DNA of 64,000 nt, taken from contig JAKUHH010000058.1 of NCBI GenBank assembly GCA_022701365.1, forward strand, positions 1-64,000. The letters run 5' to 3'. The notes under the pieces were generated by a model. That model had not been told where the DNA came from and ran no database searches. It saw nothing but the letters and a program-made list of their open reading frames with translations. Positions within the stretch are counted from its first letter, which is position 1. Each line of letters begins with the position of its first letter. The position numbers and the translations under genes were made by a program. Below are positions 11,690 to 22,368 of the stretch, piece after piece. The DNA is from Mycocentrospora acerina (taxonomy: Eukaryota > Ascomycota > Dothideomycetes > Pleosporales).

Positions 11690-14600
11690 CTAAAAGAAAA
11701 GGAGAAATTGTCTTCCTACAATATAACATAGGAAAATATTAAGAAACTTAATAATCTCTCTTAGAAATAGCATTTGCTAAAAAAGCAGACCTAATTCTAG
11801 TGCAAGAACCTTGCATATAGCTAGATAGGAAGGATAAGTAGTTTTTACTGCAGCACTCTGCCTATAGCCTAGTTTTACTAGAAACTACTAAAAGACCTAG
11901 AACTGCTATCTATATCTACACTAAAACTAGCCTAAAGTATAGCTTAAGGCTAGATATAAGTAAAGACGCAGATTTAACAGTTTTAGAAATAATAGGCTTA
12001 GCAGAAAATTTTCTTCTGCTAAACCTTTATAATAAAAAAGAATTAGCAGCAGACTCTAAAACACAGGCTAATAGTTAAAAGACTGTGCAAAGATTGCTCT
12101 TAAGCCTAGATTTAAAATAACCTTTTTTACTAGCAGGTAATTTTAATAGCTACTATGCATAGTAGAACACTGCTATACAAAACCCTAATCTAGAGGCTAA
12201 GTAGCTAGTAGAGTAGTTAGAAAAGTATATTTGCTAGCTGCTAAATACTAACTAAGAGTAAATGTTCTATAGGTCTAATCTTAGAGCTAAGTTAGTAATT
12301 AACCTAGCTTTTAGTGCAGGCTTTTAAAATAGCCCTTAGGAAAATTAGCAGAAGAGTAAAGATATAAGATCTAACTACATACTAATTAGCTACTCTGCTA
12401 TTTCTACATAACAAACATATATAAATCTTATTTTAGACCTACCTTATGCTTTAGAAAAAGTAGATTAAGAAATCTTTAATATATAGCTTGCTCTAGGATT
12501 TACTAAAAATAAAATATAACAAAAGCTTCTAGAAATAGAGGCTTTAACAAAATAATAAGAGCTAGAAGACCTAGAAATATTAGCTAGTCTAACTAGAAAA
12601 ATTAATAGTATAGCAGAGCTATTTACCTTAACTATTTAAGCAGCAGCTAATAAATCTATTCTTAAGCTAAAGCTAAGTGTAAGGTTAAAGCCTTAGTAGA
12701 GCAAGAAGCTAGCAAATTAGAGGAAACTCTATAGCAAAGCCTTGCAACGCTACTTCTTATGCCTTAGCTTAAAAAACAAAATAGAAGCAAATAAGCTACA
12801 TAACAGCTATTTAAAAAATATAAAAATAGCAAAAATAGAGCATTAGAATCTATTTCTGTAAAAAGTATAAAGAAAAGATATTTTTAAAGCTTTTAACTAT
12901 ATAAAAGAGAGAACAGTTAGAATAGTCCTTCCTCTGCAATATACTATATTAGGAGAAGAAACTCTAGTTGCAAAGGAGTTTAGAGAGTAGTATACTACTT
13001 TTAGTACTACACTGTTTTCTAGTCTACCTAGCTCTACAGTCTCTCTAGATTAAACTAACTATAAGCAAAATAAAGCCTAGGCCTAGCCTAAGAAACTAGA
13101 CAAAATAGAAGTGTATAACGTAATATTTTCTAGCTCTTAGAAAAAGGCTCCTAGATCAAATAAACTATCTTTTGCAATTATTTAAAAAGCTTATTAATAA
13201 CAAACTCTAGAATTTATATAACTTTACTATATTCTATTTACTATAGGCTATTACCTTTAATGCTAGCAATAGGTAATAAGGGTTATATTTCCTAAAGCAA
13301 ATAAAAAGGACTACTTATAACCTAAGTCTTATAGAGTTATATTACTATTAAAATGCTTAAGCAAAGCATTTAAAAAAATGCTAGCTACAAGGCTTAGCTA
13401 CCTAGCAGAAACAAGAGATCTCCTTTAGCCTACTTAAATAGGCAGCAGAAAGCAGAAATTAGCACTAGATGCTTAACTCTTACTACAGTTAAAAGTAGAG
13501 GAAGGCTAGGCTAGTAAAACAAAGAAGATTACAGGCCTACTATTTTTAGATGTTAAAGGAGCCTTTAACTATATTGCTACTAATTAATTACTAGCAATAT
13601 ATAAGAAATTAAGGCTGCTTTTAGTACTTATTAGGTAGGTTAAGTATTTTCTAAGCAATAGATTTTTACAACTAAAATTTAACAACAATATATAAGCACT
13701 AGAGAGAATTAAGATAGGCATACCTTAAGGATCTCCTATATTACCTATCTTATTTCTAATCTATATTAGACATATTTGTAAGCTTAGGCCTACTATGTTT
13801 AAATTCTCTTATTTAGATAATATTATAAAAAGAGCAACAGCAGTAATAGCAGAAAAGTTAGTAGCAATACTAGAAAGAACTGCTAAGGCTATGCTTTTAG
13901 AAGCAAAAGAGAGTGCTATTAAATTTAAAGTTTCTAAAACAGAGCTCTTATTTACTAGCAAAAAAAGAAAAGCAAAAATAGAGACTCTACTAATAAGAAA
14001 TAAGACTATCTATCTTAGCTCTCTAGTTAGGTAGCTAGGCTTTTTTCTAGATAGAAAGCTCTCTTATAAATAATATATATAAAATAAGGTTGCTACAGCA
14101 CAATAAGCCTTCTATAGCCTACAGAGGCTAGGCAATATATAAAAAGGCCTAAGCATGCAAGTAACTAGACTAATATATATTTCTTGTGTCTAGTCTATTG
14201 CAGACTGTAGCACATAATTATAGTAGAAAAAGGGAAATAAAAGACTGCTATGCTACTAACAAATAATGCAAAATACTACATTAAGATAAATTCTAGGTGC
14301 TTTTAAAGGGTCTCCTATAAAAGCACTAGAAATAGAAGCAGCTATCTTACTTTTAGAAATTAAAGTAGAAAAGCTATGCTAGTAATATGCTTTAAGGCTA
14401 CTAGCTTTTAGTAGCAACTACTCTATTAAGAAAGTTATAAGCAGAAAAAAGTAATAACAAAAAAACATAAAAAACACACAAAATATAAAAAAAACACATA
14501 AAATATAAAAAACACACAAAATACAGAAAAATAAACTTAACTTAGCAGACTAGCTAGAAGAATAGAAAAACACTCTAATGTAGAGGAAATATCTATTCTA

Positions 14601-14779
14601 ATAGCAAAACTGTAGAGTAAGCCTGCAGACTCTTATGCTACTATCTATATTACTAGAGAAAACAAAGAAGAGACTGCAAAAGCTTACTAAAACTAGCTGC
14701 TATAAAATCACAAAAAACAACAAAAAAATCAGAAAATCCTAGCTACTGCTGCTACTGCTAGAAATAGCAACAGCAACAG

Positions 14780-14832
<53 letters not shown>

Positions 14833-15930
14833 GGCTAGCTCAACCTATCTTGCTATACACAGACGGGTCAAAGCAGGGAGAAGAGACTGCAGCAGGCTAT
14901 TGCTAAATAGACCTGCTAAGCCTTAACTACCTGCAGGCAAAAAGCTACAACCTAAGATAAAGCCTAGAAATAATAGACACTAAGCTATACACTATTTTTA
15001 GAGCATTAAGCAACTTAGTACTGTAAGAGCTTTTTGCAGAAATAATCTATATTTTTATAGACAGTTAAGCAGCCCTAAAAAGACTGCAAAGCACTGCATT
15101 AAAAGGAGGATAGAAAATTAGCTATCTAATTACTAGGCTTTGCAAAAGGCTAGTACAACAAGGAAATAGAGTAGATTTTAAGTAGATTCTAGGCTACTAA
15201 AAAATTAAAGGAAACAACTATGCTAACAGGCTAGCTAAGGCAGGCCTAAAGCACACAAAAATAGAAACAGAAGAGATTGCTACTACTTTAAGCTATCTAA
15301 ATAGAAAGCTAAAAGAAGAAATAACCTTAGAGTAGCAAATAAGCTAGCAACAAGCTAAAGAAAAAGAGAGAGGTAAAAGCTATAATAGTAATACTAAAGA
15401 GCAACCTAGGTTTACTCTTAAAGCTAAACCTCTGCTATTTCTTAAGCAAATTACAGCAGCTTACTATTAGCTTAAGCTAAGAAAAGGCTTTTTTAAAGCA
15501 TTTTCTAAAGCAATAAGCAAAGATAAAAAAGAAGCATGTTTTAGTAGCTGCAACGCGTTGCAAATACCTAAGCACCTGCTCCTACACTGCAAACACTACA
15601 ATCTAGAGAGAAAACAAATGCAAAAAGAGATAAGCAGGCTAATATTAGCTGCTATCTTTAATACTAAAGCAGGGCAATTAGCTCTACTTAAGTTTTTGCA
15701 AAAAACAGAAATAGCAACAGCTAGGTAGCTGCTTGCTGCAGGAGCCTTAACCTAAAGGCCTACTATAACAACAAACAACTGTTTACAAGACTCTATTTTA
15801 TTACGCTGCGTAGTGAGAGCACTACTACTGTTTTACTAGGCTTCTAGGGCTCTAGAAAAGAGAGCTTAGCCTAGGAGGAAAAACAGCTCCTTATAGACTA
15901 ACGTCTGCATAGGCATTATTGTATTTAGTC
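11690..15930 (+). pseudogene. LINE copy 1 ORF2: endonuclease, RT, RNase H (RIP-dead)
   Basis: Endonuclease landmarks are ISKRKGEIVFLQYNIGK and DLILVQEPC near 11690-11815. RT landmarks are FLDVKGAFNYI (about 13540-13580) and IP-stop-GSPILPILF (13716-13755, ancestral PQGSP). RNase H starts QPILLYTDGSKQGEETAAGY near 14840-14905. A terminal Cys/His finger (SSCNALQIPKHLLLHCKHY) is readable at 15540-15600. This domain order is that of the Tad1 clade. The longest residual open frame inside it is 13795-14034. An (ACT)n run at 14780-14831 lies just before RNase H. Confidence 0.85.
14780..14831. repeat. (ACT)n microsatellite in LINE copy 1
   Basis: About 17 tandem ACT units immediately upstream of the RNase H domain. 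LINE copy 2 has the equivalent run at about 44165-44216. It would encode a homopolymeric linker (Thr, Leu or Tyr by frame) between RT and RNase H. Confidence 0.9.
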
Positions 15931-16208
15931 TAGCTAGTTAGATAGATTAATGCAATATAAATGAAGAAAAAAAAATAATCTTATATAGCTATTTTAAAGT
16001 AATCTTAATATAGTAGTTTAAGAAGTTATAAACTTAAAATCTTTAGTTATTGAAAGATTATAGATATCTTAGCTATAATAAAATGCTAGATATAATAGTA
16101 TAGTCTTAATTAGTTCTAAATTAAAAAAGGCTTAAATATAATTAAAATAAAATAAGTTATAATATTATTTAGAGGCTATTACTAGCTAGGATAAGTTTTT
16201 CTATATAA

Positions 16209-16495
16209 TATAACAACGCAGGTTATTAGAGAGTAATCTAAATAGGGTCTAAAGTGTCTACTACAAGGCATATAAGAGTGCTAGGACTAGAGGGTATACT
16301 AAAGATACTATTCTCTATGCCTATAGGTCTTATACAAAAGGATACAGAAAAACTACTTATTTAAACTACATAAGCTGCTACCTTATATACCCCTTCCTAA
16401 GATTGCTATCTAGGGTAAGTACAAAACAGGTAGCTATCAGATAGGTATTAGTTGACTTAGGGGTAATGATAGGATGTGACGTTGTGAACGTTACA
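16209..16495 (-). repeat. 5' LTR of the truncated family-B Gypsy element
   Basis: The 287-bp LTR reads on the minus strand from TGTAACGTTCACAACGTCAC to a TGTTACA-type end, here with one G-to-A change (TATAAC on the plus strand). It matches the LTRs at 46155-46442 and 53359-53646 and the solo LTRs at 19436-19722 and 34313-53814. The outer target-site copy (16496-16500) has no partner because the other end of the element was lost at the telomere. Confidence 0.85.
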
Positions 16496-16497
16496 TC

Positions 16498-16640
16498 TAC
16501 AGCTTCTTTAGACTAGAAAAATTATGCAAGAAACAGCTTAGGAATAGCCTAAGAAGCTAGATAAGATAGAGTTGTACAACGCTATTTTTACTAGCTTAAA
16601 GAAAAAAGGCACTAAGCATGTTAGATAGCTTCTTCTTTCA
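16498..16640 (+). mobile_element. Diverged LINE ORF2 fragment
   Basis: The segment matches LINE copy 1 around 13030-13150 (the PKKLDKIE..YNAIF region, between endonuclease and RT). It lies just outside the family-B LTR, so the Gypsy element apparently inserted into an older LINE relic. The match fades after about 16640. Confidence 0.6.
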
Positions 16641-16802
16641 CCTTACTAAGCAAGTAGCGTCTCTGTAGGGTATACACGTATAGTAGTAGTTATTAATAGA
16701 CAAATTGCCCCTTCCTAGTGATCATTCAACAGTGGTCTATACAATAGACTCTTATTAAATCTGGTTATGTCTGATCCTTGAAGAGAGTTGTGAAATTTCT
16801 AG

Positions 16803-16931
16803 TGTCAGCCTGCACTTATGTAAGCACGTATATGAGCACGTGTGCAAGCACGTAAGCACTCAGCTCCTACATAGTCTCCAAGTCCTACACCACTAATAAT
16901 ACAACAAGTTCCTCTTAATTGTTCCCTCACA
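16803..16931 (+). repeat. Solo Copia-type mini-LTR (129 bp)
   Basis: Starts TGTCAGCCTGCAC and ends CCCTCACA, the same length and ends as the LTRs of the Copia element at 34470-53678. It is directly followed by a partial inverted copy (16934-17011), making a palindrome. No matching target duplication was found. Confidence 0.75.
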
Positions 16932-16933
16932 AA

Positions 16934-17011
16934 TTGTATTATTGGGAGTATTGGACTCATAGACTGTATAGGAGCTGATTGCTCACGGGCTTGCACACGT
17001 GCAGGTTGACA
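16934..17011 (-). repeat. Partial inverted Copia mini-LTR
   Basis: Reads on the minus strand from TGTCAACCTGCACGTG to AATAATACAA and lacks the final 25-30 bp of the LTR. With 16803-16931 it forms arms of about 80 bp around a loop of about 28 bp. It lies about 365 bp upstream of the dienelactone hydrolase start codon. Confidence 0.7.
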
Positions 17012-17376
17012 AGAAACTAAAATGAGAGCAAAACCAGTAATTAAGGCTTTTCCCCATTTCCACGAAAAGTAATAAAACATAAACCCTTGTCTAGCATAAA
17101 GCACAAGGCAATTAGACGTCGCGTAGATGGAACATAGGCTAAGTTCAATTTCTACTTGATGATAGCCTAGAGTATTATTGAGCAATTCAGAACTTTGACT
17201 AAGAACGCCACTTTCAATTTTATACGCTATAAGTTCAGAGATATAAAGCTGAGTTTGCATTGCAGATTCATCACACGTCTGCATCCTCTTTTCCCCGAAA
17301 ATCAACTTAACAACAAATGGGGGCAAAATTATTAACTTCTCACTCTACTTGAAGCCGTACTTACGAAACCTAAGCT
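17012..17376. other. Upstream region of the dienelactone hydrolase gene
   Basis: 365 bp of non-RIP sequence between the inverted LTR pair and the ATG at 17377. No clear TATA box. An antisense open frame of 173 codons crosses this region into the LTR (16805-17326) but shows no domain and is judged accidental. Confidence 0.4.
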
Positions 17377-18237
17377 ATGTCTTGTCCTAATTGCTTTGGA
17401 GGCTATGCACGCGATGGAACGCCTAGTGGCACGATGGAGACTATATATGGCGTTTCTACTTATGTTGCCAAGCCCGCACCAGGCACCAACACATCTCCAT
17501 CTACCATCATCTTTATCACAGATGCTTTCGGTCTCAACCTAGTCAACAGCAAGCTGCTGGCAGATGGTTATGTATCGCGCACCGGGTGCCGCGTCCTTAT
17601 TCCGGATATAATTCCTGGCGGCGGCGTGCCTATCGACTCCCTTGAACTTATGGAAAGTGCTGCTACGCCAGTGGGCACGTTTGATCTGCCTGGACAAGCT
17701 TCTCGGGTCTATAATATTGTTCGAATGATGAGTCGCTTCCTTCCCTTTGCGTTGCGCACGCGAAATGTTTTCCCCTTGGTGCTCTCCTATGTTCGCAATG
17801 TTCGATCTGAGCTGCCTCTAGGTGGAAAATTAGGGGCTGCGGGGTTTTGCTGGGGCGGGTTACAAACAATTAAACTGTCCGCAGAGCCTGCTGTTGAAGG
17901 TGGAGACGTGCCTCTACTGGATGCACATTTCACAGCTCATCCTGCCGGCATCAGAATCCCTGGTGACTTTGTTAACGCGGCCACAAAATTTCATGTTCCT
18001 GTAAGCGTTGCAGTCGGAGACAAGGATATCATGTTACCGAGAGAAGCTGTTGAAGAACTTAGGTCAAATCTTGTGCGTGGATTTGACAAGCATGAGGGCC
18101 TGTCTGAAGTTCTGCTCTATGCGGAGTGCGGACACGGATTTGCCGTACGAGCAGATCCCAAAAAGATAATCGAGAATGAGGCCGCCGAGAAAGCCGCGAC
18201 GCAGGCCGCAGAGTGGTTCGTTAGGTTTTTAATTTAA
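17377..18237 (+). CDS. Dienelactone hydrolase family protein
   Basis: A 286-residue, single-exon alpha/beta hydrolase of the dienelactone hydrolase (DLH) family. Family members hydrolyse lactones from catechol ring cleavage (carboxymethylenebutenolidase) or other small esters; the substrate here is not known. The nucleophile elbow GFCWGG puts the catalytic Cys at residue 158. Asp215 or Asp217 (VGDKD) and His253 (CGHGF) complete the Cys-Asp-His triad. The fungal N-terminal signature CPNCFGG is present at residues 3-9 and there is no signal peptide, so it is probably cytosolic. Length fits the family, and all key residues are present. The gene is not RIP-altered although repeats flank it on both sides. 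The ATG at 17377 is the first in frame and gives the expected N-terminus. Confidence 0.93.
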   Translation: MSCPNCFGGYARDGTPSGTMETIYGVSTYVAKPAPGTNTSPSTIIFITDAFGLNLVNSKLLADGYVSRTGCRVLIPDIIPGGGVPIDSLELMESAATPVGTFDLPGQASRVYNIVRMMSRFLPFALRTRNVFPLVLSYVRNVRSELPLGGKLGAAGFCWGGLQTIKLSAEPAVEGGDVPLLDAHFTAHPAGIRIPGDFVNAATKFHVPVSVAVGDKDIMLPREAVEELRSNLVRGFDKHEGLSEVLLYAECGHGFAVRADPKKIIENEAAEKAATQAAEWFVRFLI

Positions 18238-18608
18238 TCTATGTTGATCAAAACACAAAAATGCTTTGCCGTACAGAGATTGTAATTCTTATCGCTAGAA
18301 GATTAGAAAGAATTAAAAGTAGTAAAAAAAACTATTCAACTAAATTTTGCCAGAAACCTTTATTAATATGCACAAAACAACTTGTAGAATCTTTTCGTTC
18401 TTGTTGAGCACCGCGCTTACCTCATTAAATTATCGTCCAATAGAATCCTATCCGAAACCGAGACCGTATGCGAGTTCCTCAACTGATATTTAATCTATGC
18501 ACCGACCTTTAAACGCGATAGCATGATTCAATGTCATGATCACTTGCCTCTATTAGCATGATCATCGTTAGGGAGTTTTAAGATAGATTAAAAAACCAGG
18601 TATTGCAC
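18238..18608. other. Intergenic, 3' side of the dienelactone hydrolase gene
   Basis: AT-moderate sequence between the stop codon and the TA target of the Fot1-like element. No gene or recognised repeat. Confidence 0.4.
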
Positions 18609-19016
18609 TAATGTATTCCACCAGCAAGCGGCCCACACCAGGAAGTGGCTTACCCTACTAAAACGCGCACAGCTCCTTATGCAATAGCTCTGCAACAACA
18701 TAATTACAGTTAATAAGGGTTTAAATTTAAATAAATCATACAGCCTTCTATTAGGTTTTTATTATCATTTTAAATGTTACACTTACTGCATATTAGCAGT
18801 GCTCTTTTTAATATATAATTTACTTTTTCTTAGTAACTTTAAAAGATACTACTTCTAGCCGCTACGACTAGCCTCTAGCTTTTTTAAGCATAGAGAACAC
18901 CTACTTAAGTTGAATATTATTAATAGTAATAATACTTCTATGAACAGTATTAATTTAGTTGTTAAGCTTTATATTCTCTATAGGAAAGAATAAAGTTAAT
19001 TATATAATAAGCTAAC

Positions 19017-19796
19017 TGTTACAATCAGGTTCTACAACCCTTAGGCTAGAACCAGAAAGGTATAAAGTCCTTAACTAAAGGATTATACAGGCTAAGCCCT
19101 TTAGTAAGGAGCAATTATGTAACTTGCTTAACTCTTAGTAGAGTAAGCTAGGACACATAATAAGTAAGCTTAACTTCTAGTATTATAAGCTAGGGTCTTC
19201 ACTTTATATATTATAAGCTGTCTTAACTAATAACTATAATTTTTAGGAGACTTCTAAGATTCCCCTATTATATATATTAATAATAGGAACACTACCCTTA
19301 TAGTAATGTGTTTAACCTTATTAATTAATGTACTTATTACTTCTTACCCTTAATTACAGTGTATCCTAGATATGTACATTAAACTAACCTTATTTCCCTT
19401 AACTTACTCTATCCCTAAGAACTAACCTTAAACCTTGTAACGTTCACAACGTCACATCCTATCATTACCCCTGAGTCAACCGATACCTATCTGATAGCTA
19501 CCCGTTTCGTACTTGCCCTAGATGGCAATCCTAGGAAGGGGTATATAAGGTGGCAGCCTATGTAGTTTAAACAAGTAGTTTTTCTGTATCCTTTTTTACA
19601 AGACCTATAGGTGTAGAGAATAGTATCTTTAGTATATCCTCCAGTCCCAGCACTCCCATATGCCTAGTAGTGGACACTTCGGACCACATTCAGATCACTA
19701 TCTTATAACCTGCGTCGTTACAAACCTATTCTACATTAGTACTAGTATCAGAAGGTTATTAACCACTAAGATCAAGTACAGAACAGGATCTTAACA
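19017..19796 (+). repeat. Solo LTR, variant of family A, interrupted by a family-B solo LTR
   Basis: Bounded by TGTTACAATCAGG and GGATCTTAACA with a perfect CTAAC duplication (19012-19016 and 19797-19801). Removing the inner LTR and its target copy leaves 488 bp. The last 210-220 bp match the family A LTR of 1490-1882, but the first 270 bp are unrelated to it and make the LTR about 95 bp longer. A hybrid or sister family is implied. Confidence 0.85.
19436..19722 (+). repeat. Family-B Gypsy solo LTR
   Basis: 287 bp, TGTAACGTTCACAACGTCAC to GCGTCGTTACA, with perfect 5-bp duplication AACCT (19431-19435 and 19723-19727). Less RIP-damaged than the copies in the nests. It arose by insertion and LTR-LTR recombination inside the family A-type solo LTR. 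Confidence 0.92.
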
Positions 19797-21199
19797 CTAA
19801 CATCCTATTATAAGTTAGCTAAATGCTAGGAAAGTAAGGCTTTAACTTTGTTAAGAAAAGAGATTATAAAAAAAGTAAGCTTACTAATAAAGCTACTTTA
19901 TTATATATTAATGTTTAATTATTTAGGCTAATAAGGCATTAGCTACTATCTTTAGTAGTAATAGTGTTCTAATATTTAGAAGGCATATTAAGATACATTC
20001 TATACTAAAGAAGATAAGCTCTATTATCTAAAAGCTAGCACTTATATTGCTCTCTAATAGAGCTATTAGCCTTATCTAATAGTATATCTATAGAAGGTAA
20101 AGCTTTTTAATATAGAAGATAATTTAGTAATTAAGCTTAGCTACCTTATATCTATATAACACTTTAAGAGAAAACTAGCATCTAGTATTAAGAAGCTAAA
20201 AGCAGTATAAAGTGTGTATATGGAGAGTAATTATTTTCTTATCTTTTAAAATATATTAAACTTTAGTTTAGTATTGTTAATATAATACTTGAAACTAAGT
20301 ACTCTTTATATTTTTATATATATAACTTTATTATCTAATAAAGTGCTTTACTAACTTTTAGATAAGCATATCTGTTATTTATTTATTAAGACTAAAAAAT
20401 TCAGCCTAGTATAGTAAGAGGTCTTAATACTAGCAATCTTAGTACAGCATACTAGATAAAATTAAATAAGGTAAAAGACACTACCTATTTATATTAATAT
20501 TCTTAATACCTGATCTTTTTTTTTATTACTAAGTAAAATAATAATAACTTAGCTAATATTGTTAGGGATTATAATAACCCTTTATATTAAAGTAATACTT
20601 ATTTTTTAGGAAGTCTTTTTAAAGTTTAACATATTCTGATCTTATATCTTATAGAAGTTTAAACTATAAGTTAATCTTAATAAAATCTTTATGCTATTGT
20701 TTTTAGAGGTAGAATTTCTTATACTACTTTATTTAAAGCTATAGATAGCTACAAATAAGGCATAATACCTAGTTCTTACTAATAACTAAAAAAAAAGTAT
20801 GTTAGCTATAGCTAGTAAGCAGAATATGTGCTATTTATTATATATTAATAGCTTATAGCAGACTACTTTGCCTATTAAAGTTTAAGATCTGTTTAATAAA
20901 AACTGCTTTTGAATAGAGTGTAGATTTTAATTAATTTATATTATCTAAAGTAAAGAAGAGATAATTTAATAGGACTATTTAAGAGTTATGTTAAGAATCT
21001 AGTTAAGCTTTGCAGCTTTTTATTAACTATAGATTTTCTTTTCTTAAAGTGCTTAAGCTATAAATAGAATCCTACACTCTTTTTAGGAAGCTTAATAACA
21101 TTATAGTAGATTTATAGTATATACAAGGAGACGCGCTGCGCGCATTTTAGTATAGTAGACCATCTCTTAGTGTAGGCTGCTTGCTGGTAGAACACGATA

Positions 21200-22368
21200 T
21201 TGCTAAGAAGGCTTATTAGCAATTTTAGTGCGTTTTACAGTAAATTAAAAGGCGACTAAAAATTTACGCTATAGGATCTTCCTTACCTATGCCTAAGTAT
21301 GTTAATGATATTTTTTTAACAAGTAGAAGAATCTAATATTAATTTAAAGATTTTGTAATTTTCTAATATTACTTGTATGCATCTAAAGGTGTAGGAAACG
21401 AAAAAAAAATATTTTATTATTTAAAGTATATATGATAAAATACAAAATGTGAAGCTATTAATTTAAGTTAAATCAATTCATTAATATTTTACCTCTTTTC
21501 TTATATTACTTAGACTGAGATTGTGAGAAAACAAATAGGATAAACTTGTTTTTTATTATAAGTGTAGGACGCAAAGACTTTATAGGAACTGAGTGCTCAC
21601 ACATGTGTAGGCTGACACTACAACTGTCTATAAATACAAGTAAGGTCCTTTAATCTCTTTGCTTACTCTTACGAATTTTTGCAGTTATTTGTTGTATTTT
21701 AGTAATATTGATTATTTAGATTCTTTTAGTCACGAAATGTATTCAGACTTTTTAAACTGAACGCTTAACTTAGTTTCAGTTTTTTTAAATATCGTTGCTT
21801 TGTTTATATTACTTACTTTATAAAGTTCACTAAATCTACAGCTTTTTCTTAAATAATACAATATTCTATTAATATATCTTGTAGAAGAAAACGTAATTAA
21901 AACAACAGAATTTACCACACTAAAATGTTAATTTCTAACGTAAACAGATTCTTCTTATATTTTCTTTTCTACAATAGTATTTACACATCTTATTAAACTT
22001 AAAAAAAACTAAAATTTCTTTGTTTATATACTACTAAACAATCTAATTAGTTCGCCAATAAATCAAAAGGGTAGTTTCTGTTTTCGCTTCTGAGGTCAAC
22101 CTAATCCTAAGCTATGAGTACATTTTAGGAATATAGTATAAGGCTTATTTTTATTCCTTCAAAAATGTTACAATTTTACACATAGACTATGCTTACAGAC
22201 TTGGTTTACAAATTACTTGTTTGAAAGCTTAGCCCTGACACTAAACCTAAAGTATAGCAGATTATGCACAATCTCTGGCCTTATGTTGGCTATGATAAAT
22301 CTTTGATCACTAGCAATTCCTTCCAGAATTAACCCCCTAACTAAGTTGTGTTGATTCGCCCATTGCTG
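21200..22368. other. AT-rich intergenic region with a degraded Copia mini-LTR
   Basis: About 1.1 kb, AT-rich, no gene recognised. The only feature supported is the degraded Copia-type LTR at 21522-21617, listed separately. A 62-codon minus frame at 21730-21918 has no recognisable domain. Confidence 0.5.
21522..21617 (-). repeat. Degraded Copia-type solo mini-LTR
   Basis: Reads TGTGAGAAAACAAATAGGA to GTAGGCTGACA on the plus strand, the reverse complement of the 129-bp Copia LTR with internal deletions (96 bp). No target duplication detected, so it is old. Confidence 0.6.

Larger units (their letters stand above)
9783..15975 (+). mobile_element. Tad1-type LINE (non-LTR retrotransposon), copy 1, RIP-mutated
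   Basis: A 6.2-kb element with a poly-A end (15967-15975) and a 12-bp target duplication TAATCTTATATA (9771-9782 and 15976-15987), inserted in the minus-strand family-B Gypsy. ORF1 (about 10.0-11.6 kb) ends with Cys/His knuckles near 11260-11440. ORF2 follows with an apurinic-type endonuclease (about 11.69-12.48 kb), reverse transcriptase (about 13.3-14.1 kb), RNase H (from about 14840) and a C-terminal CXXXC...HLLLHC motif near 15540-15600. The 5' leader (9790-9950) is GC-richer than the rest. Both ORFs carry many stops. A sister copy lies at 39197-45612. Confidence 0.92.
55..16495 (-). mobile_element. Ty3/Gypsy element, family B, truncated by the telomere, RIP-mutated
   Basis: This is a minus-strand copy of the family found complete at 46155-53646. 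It survives as three blocks, 55-1489, 7897-9782 and 15976-16495, separated by two younger insertions. Read on the minus strand, the blocks run LTR, leader, gag and pol. They align continuously with the plus copy: 16208 back to 15976 matches about 46443-46670, 9782 back to 7897 matches about 46670-48600, and 1489 back to 55 matches about 48600-50040. The 3' part of pol (distal RNase H, integrase) and the 3' LTR are missing at the telomere. Reading frames are full of TAG/TAA stops, as expected after RIP. Confidence 0.9.
18611..21197 (-). mobile_element. Fot1/pogo-like DNA transposon, copy A (coding strand minus), with nested LTRs
   Basis: Terminal inverted repeats begin WYGTGTTCCACCAGCAAGC and carry a further conserved block ending TACTAAAACGCGC. 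Both ends abut TA (18609-18610 and 21198-21199), as for Tc1/mariner elements. Without the solo LTR insertion (19017-19796 plus one target copy) it is about 1.8 kb, matching copy B (31510-33283, 1774 bp). The interior matches copy B in opposite orientation, so the transposase frame runs on the minus strand. It is heavily RIP-mutated. Confidence 0.8.

Noticed and set aside
16805..17326. 173-codon open frame on the minus strand upstream of the dienelactone hydrolase
   Set aside because: It overlaps the Copia LTR palindrome for over a third of its length, has no domain or signal, and has no paralogue in the window. Judged accidental.
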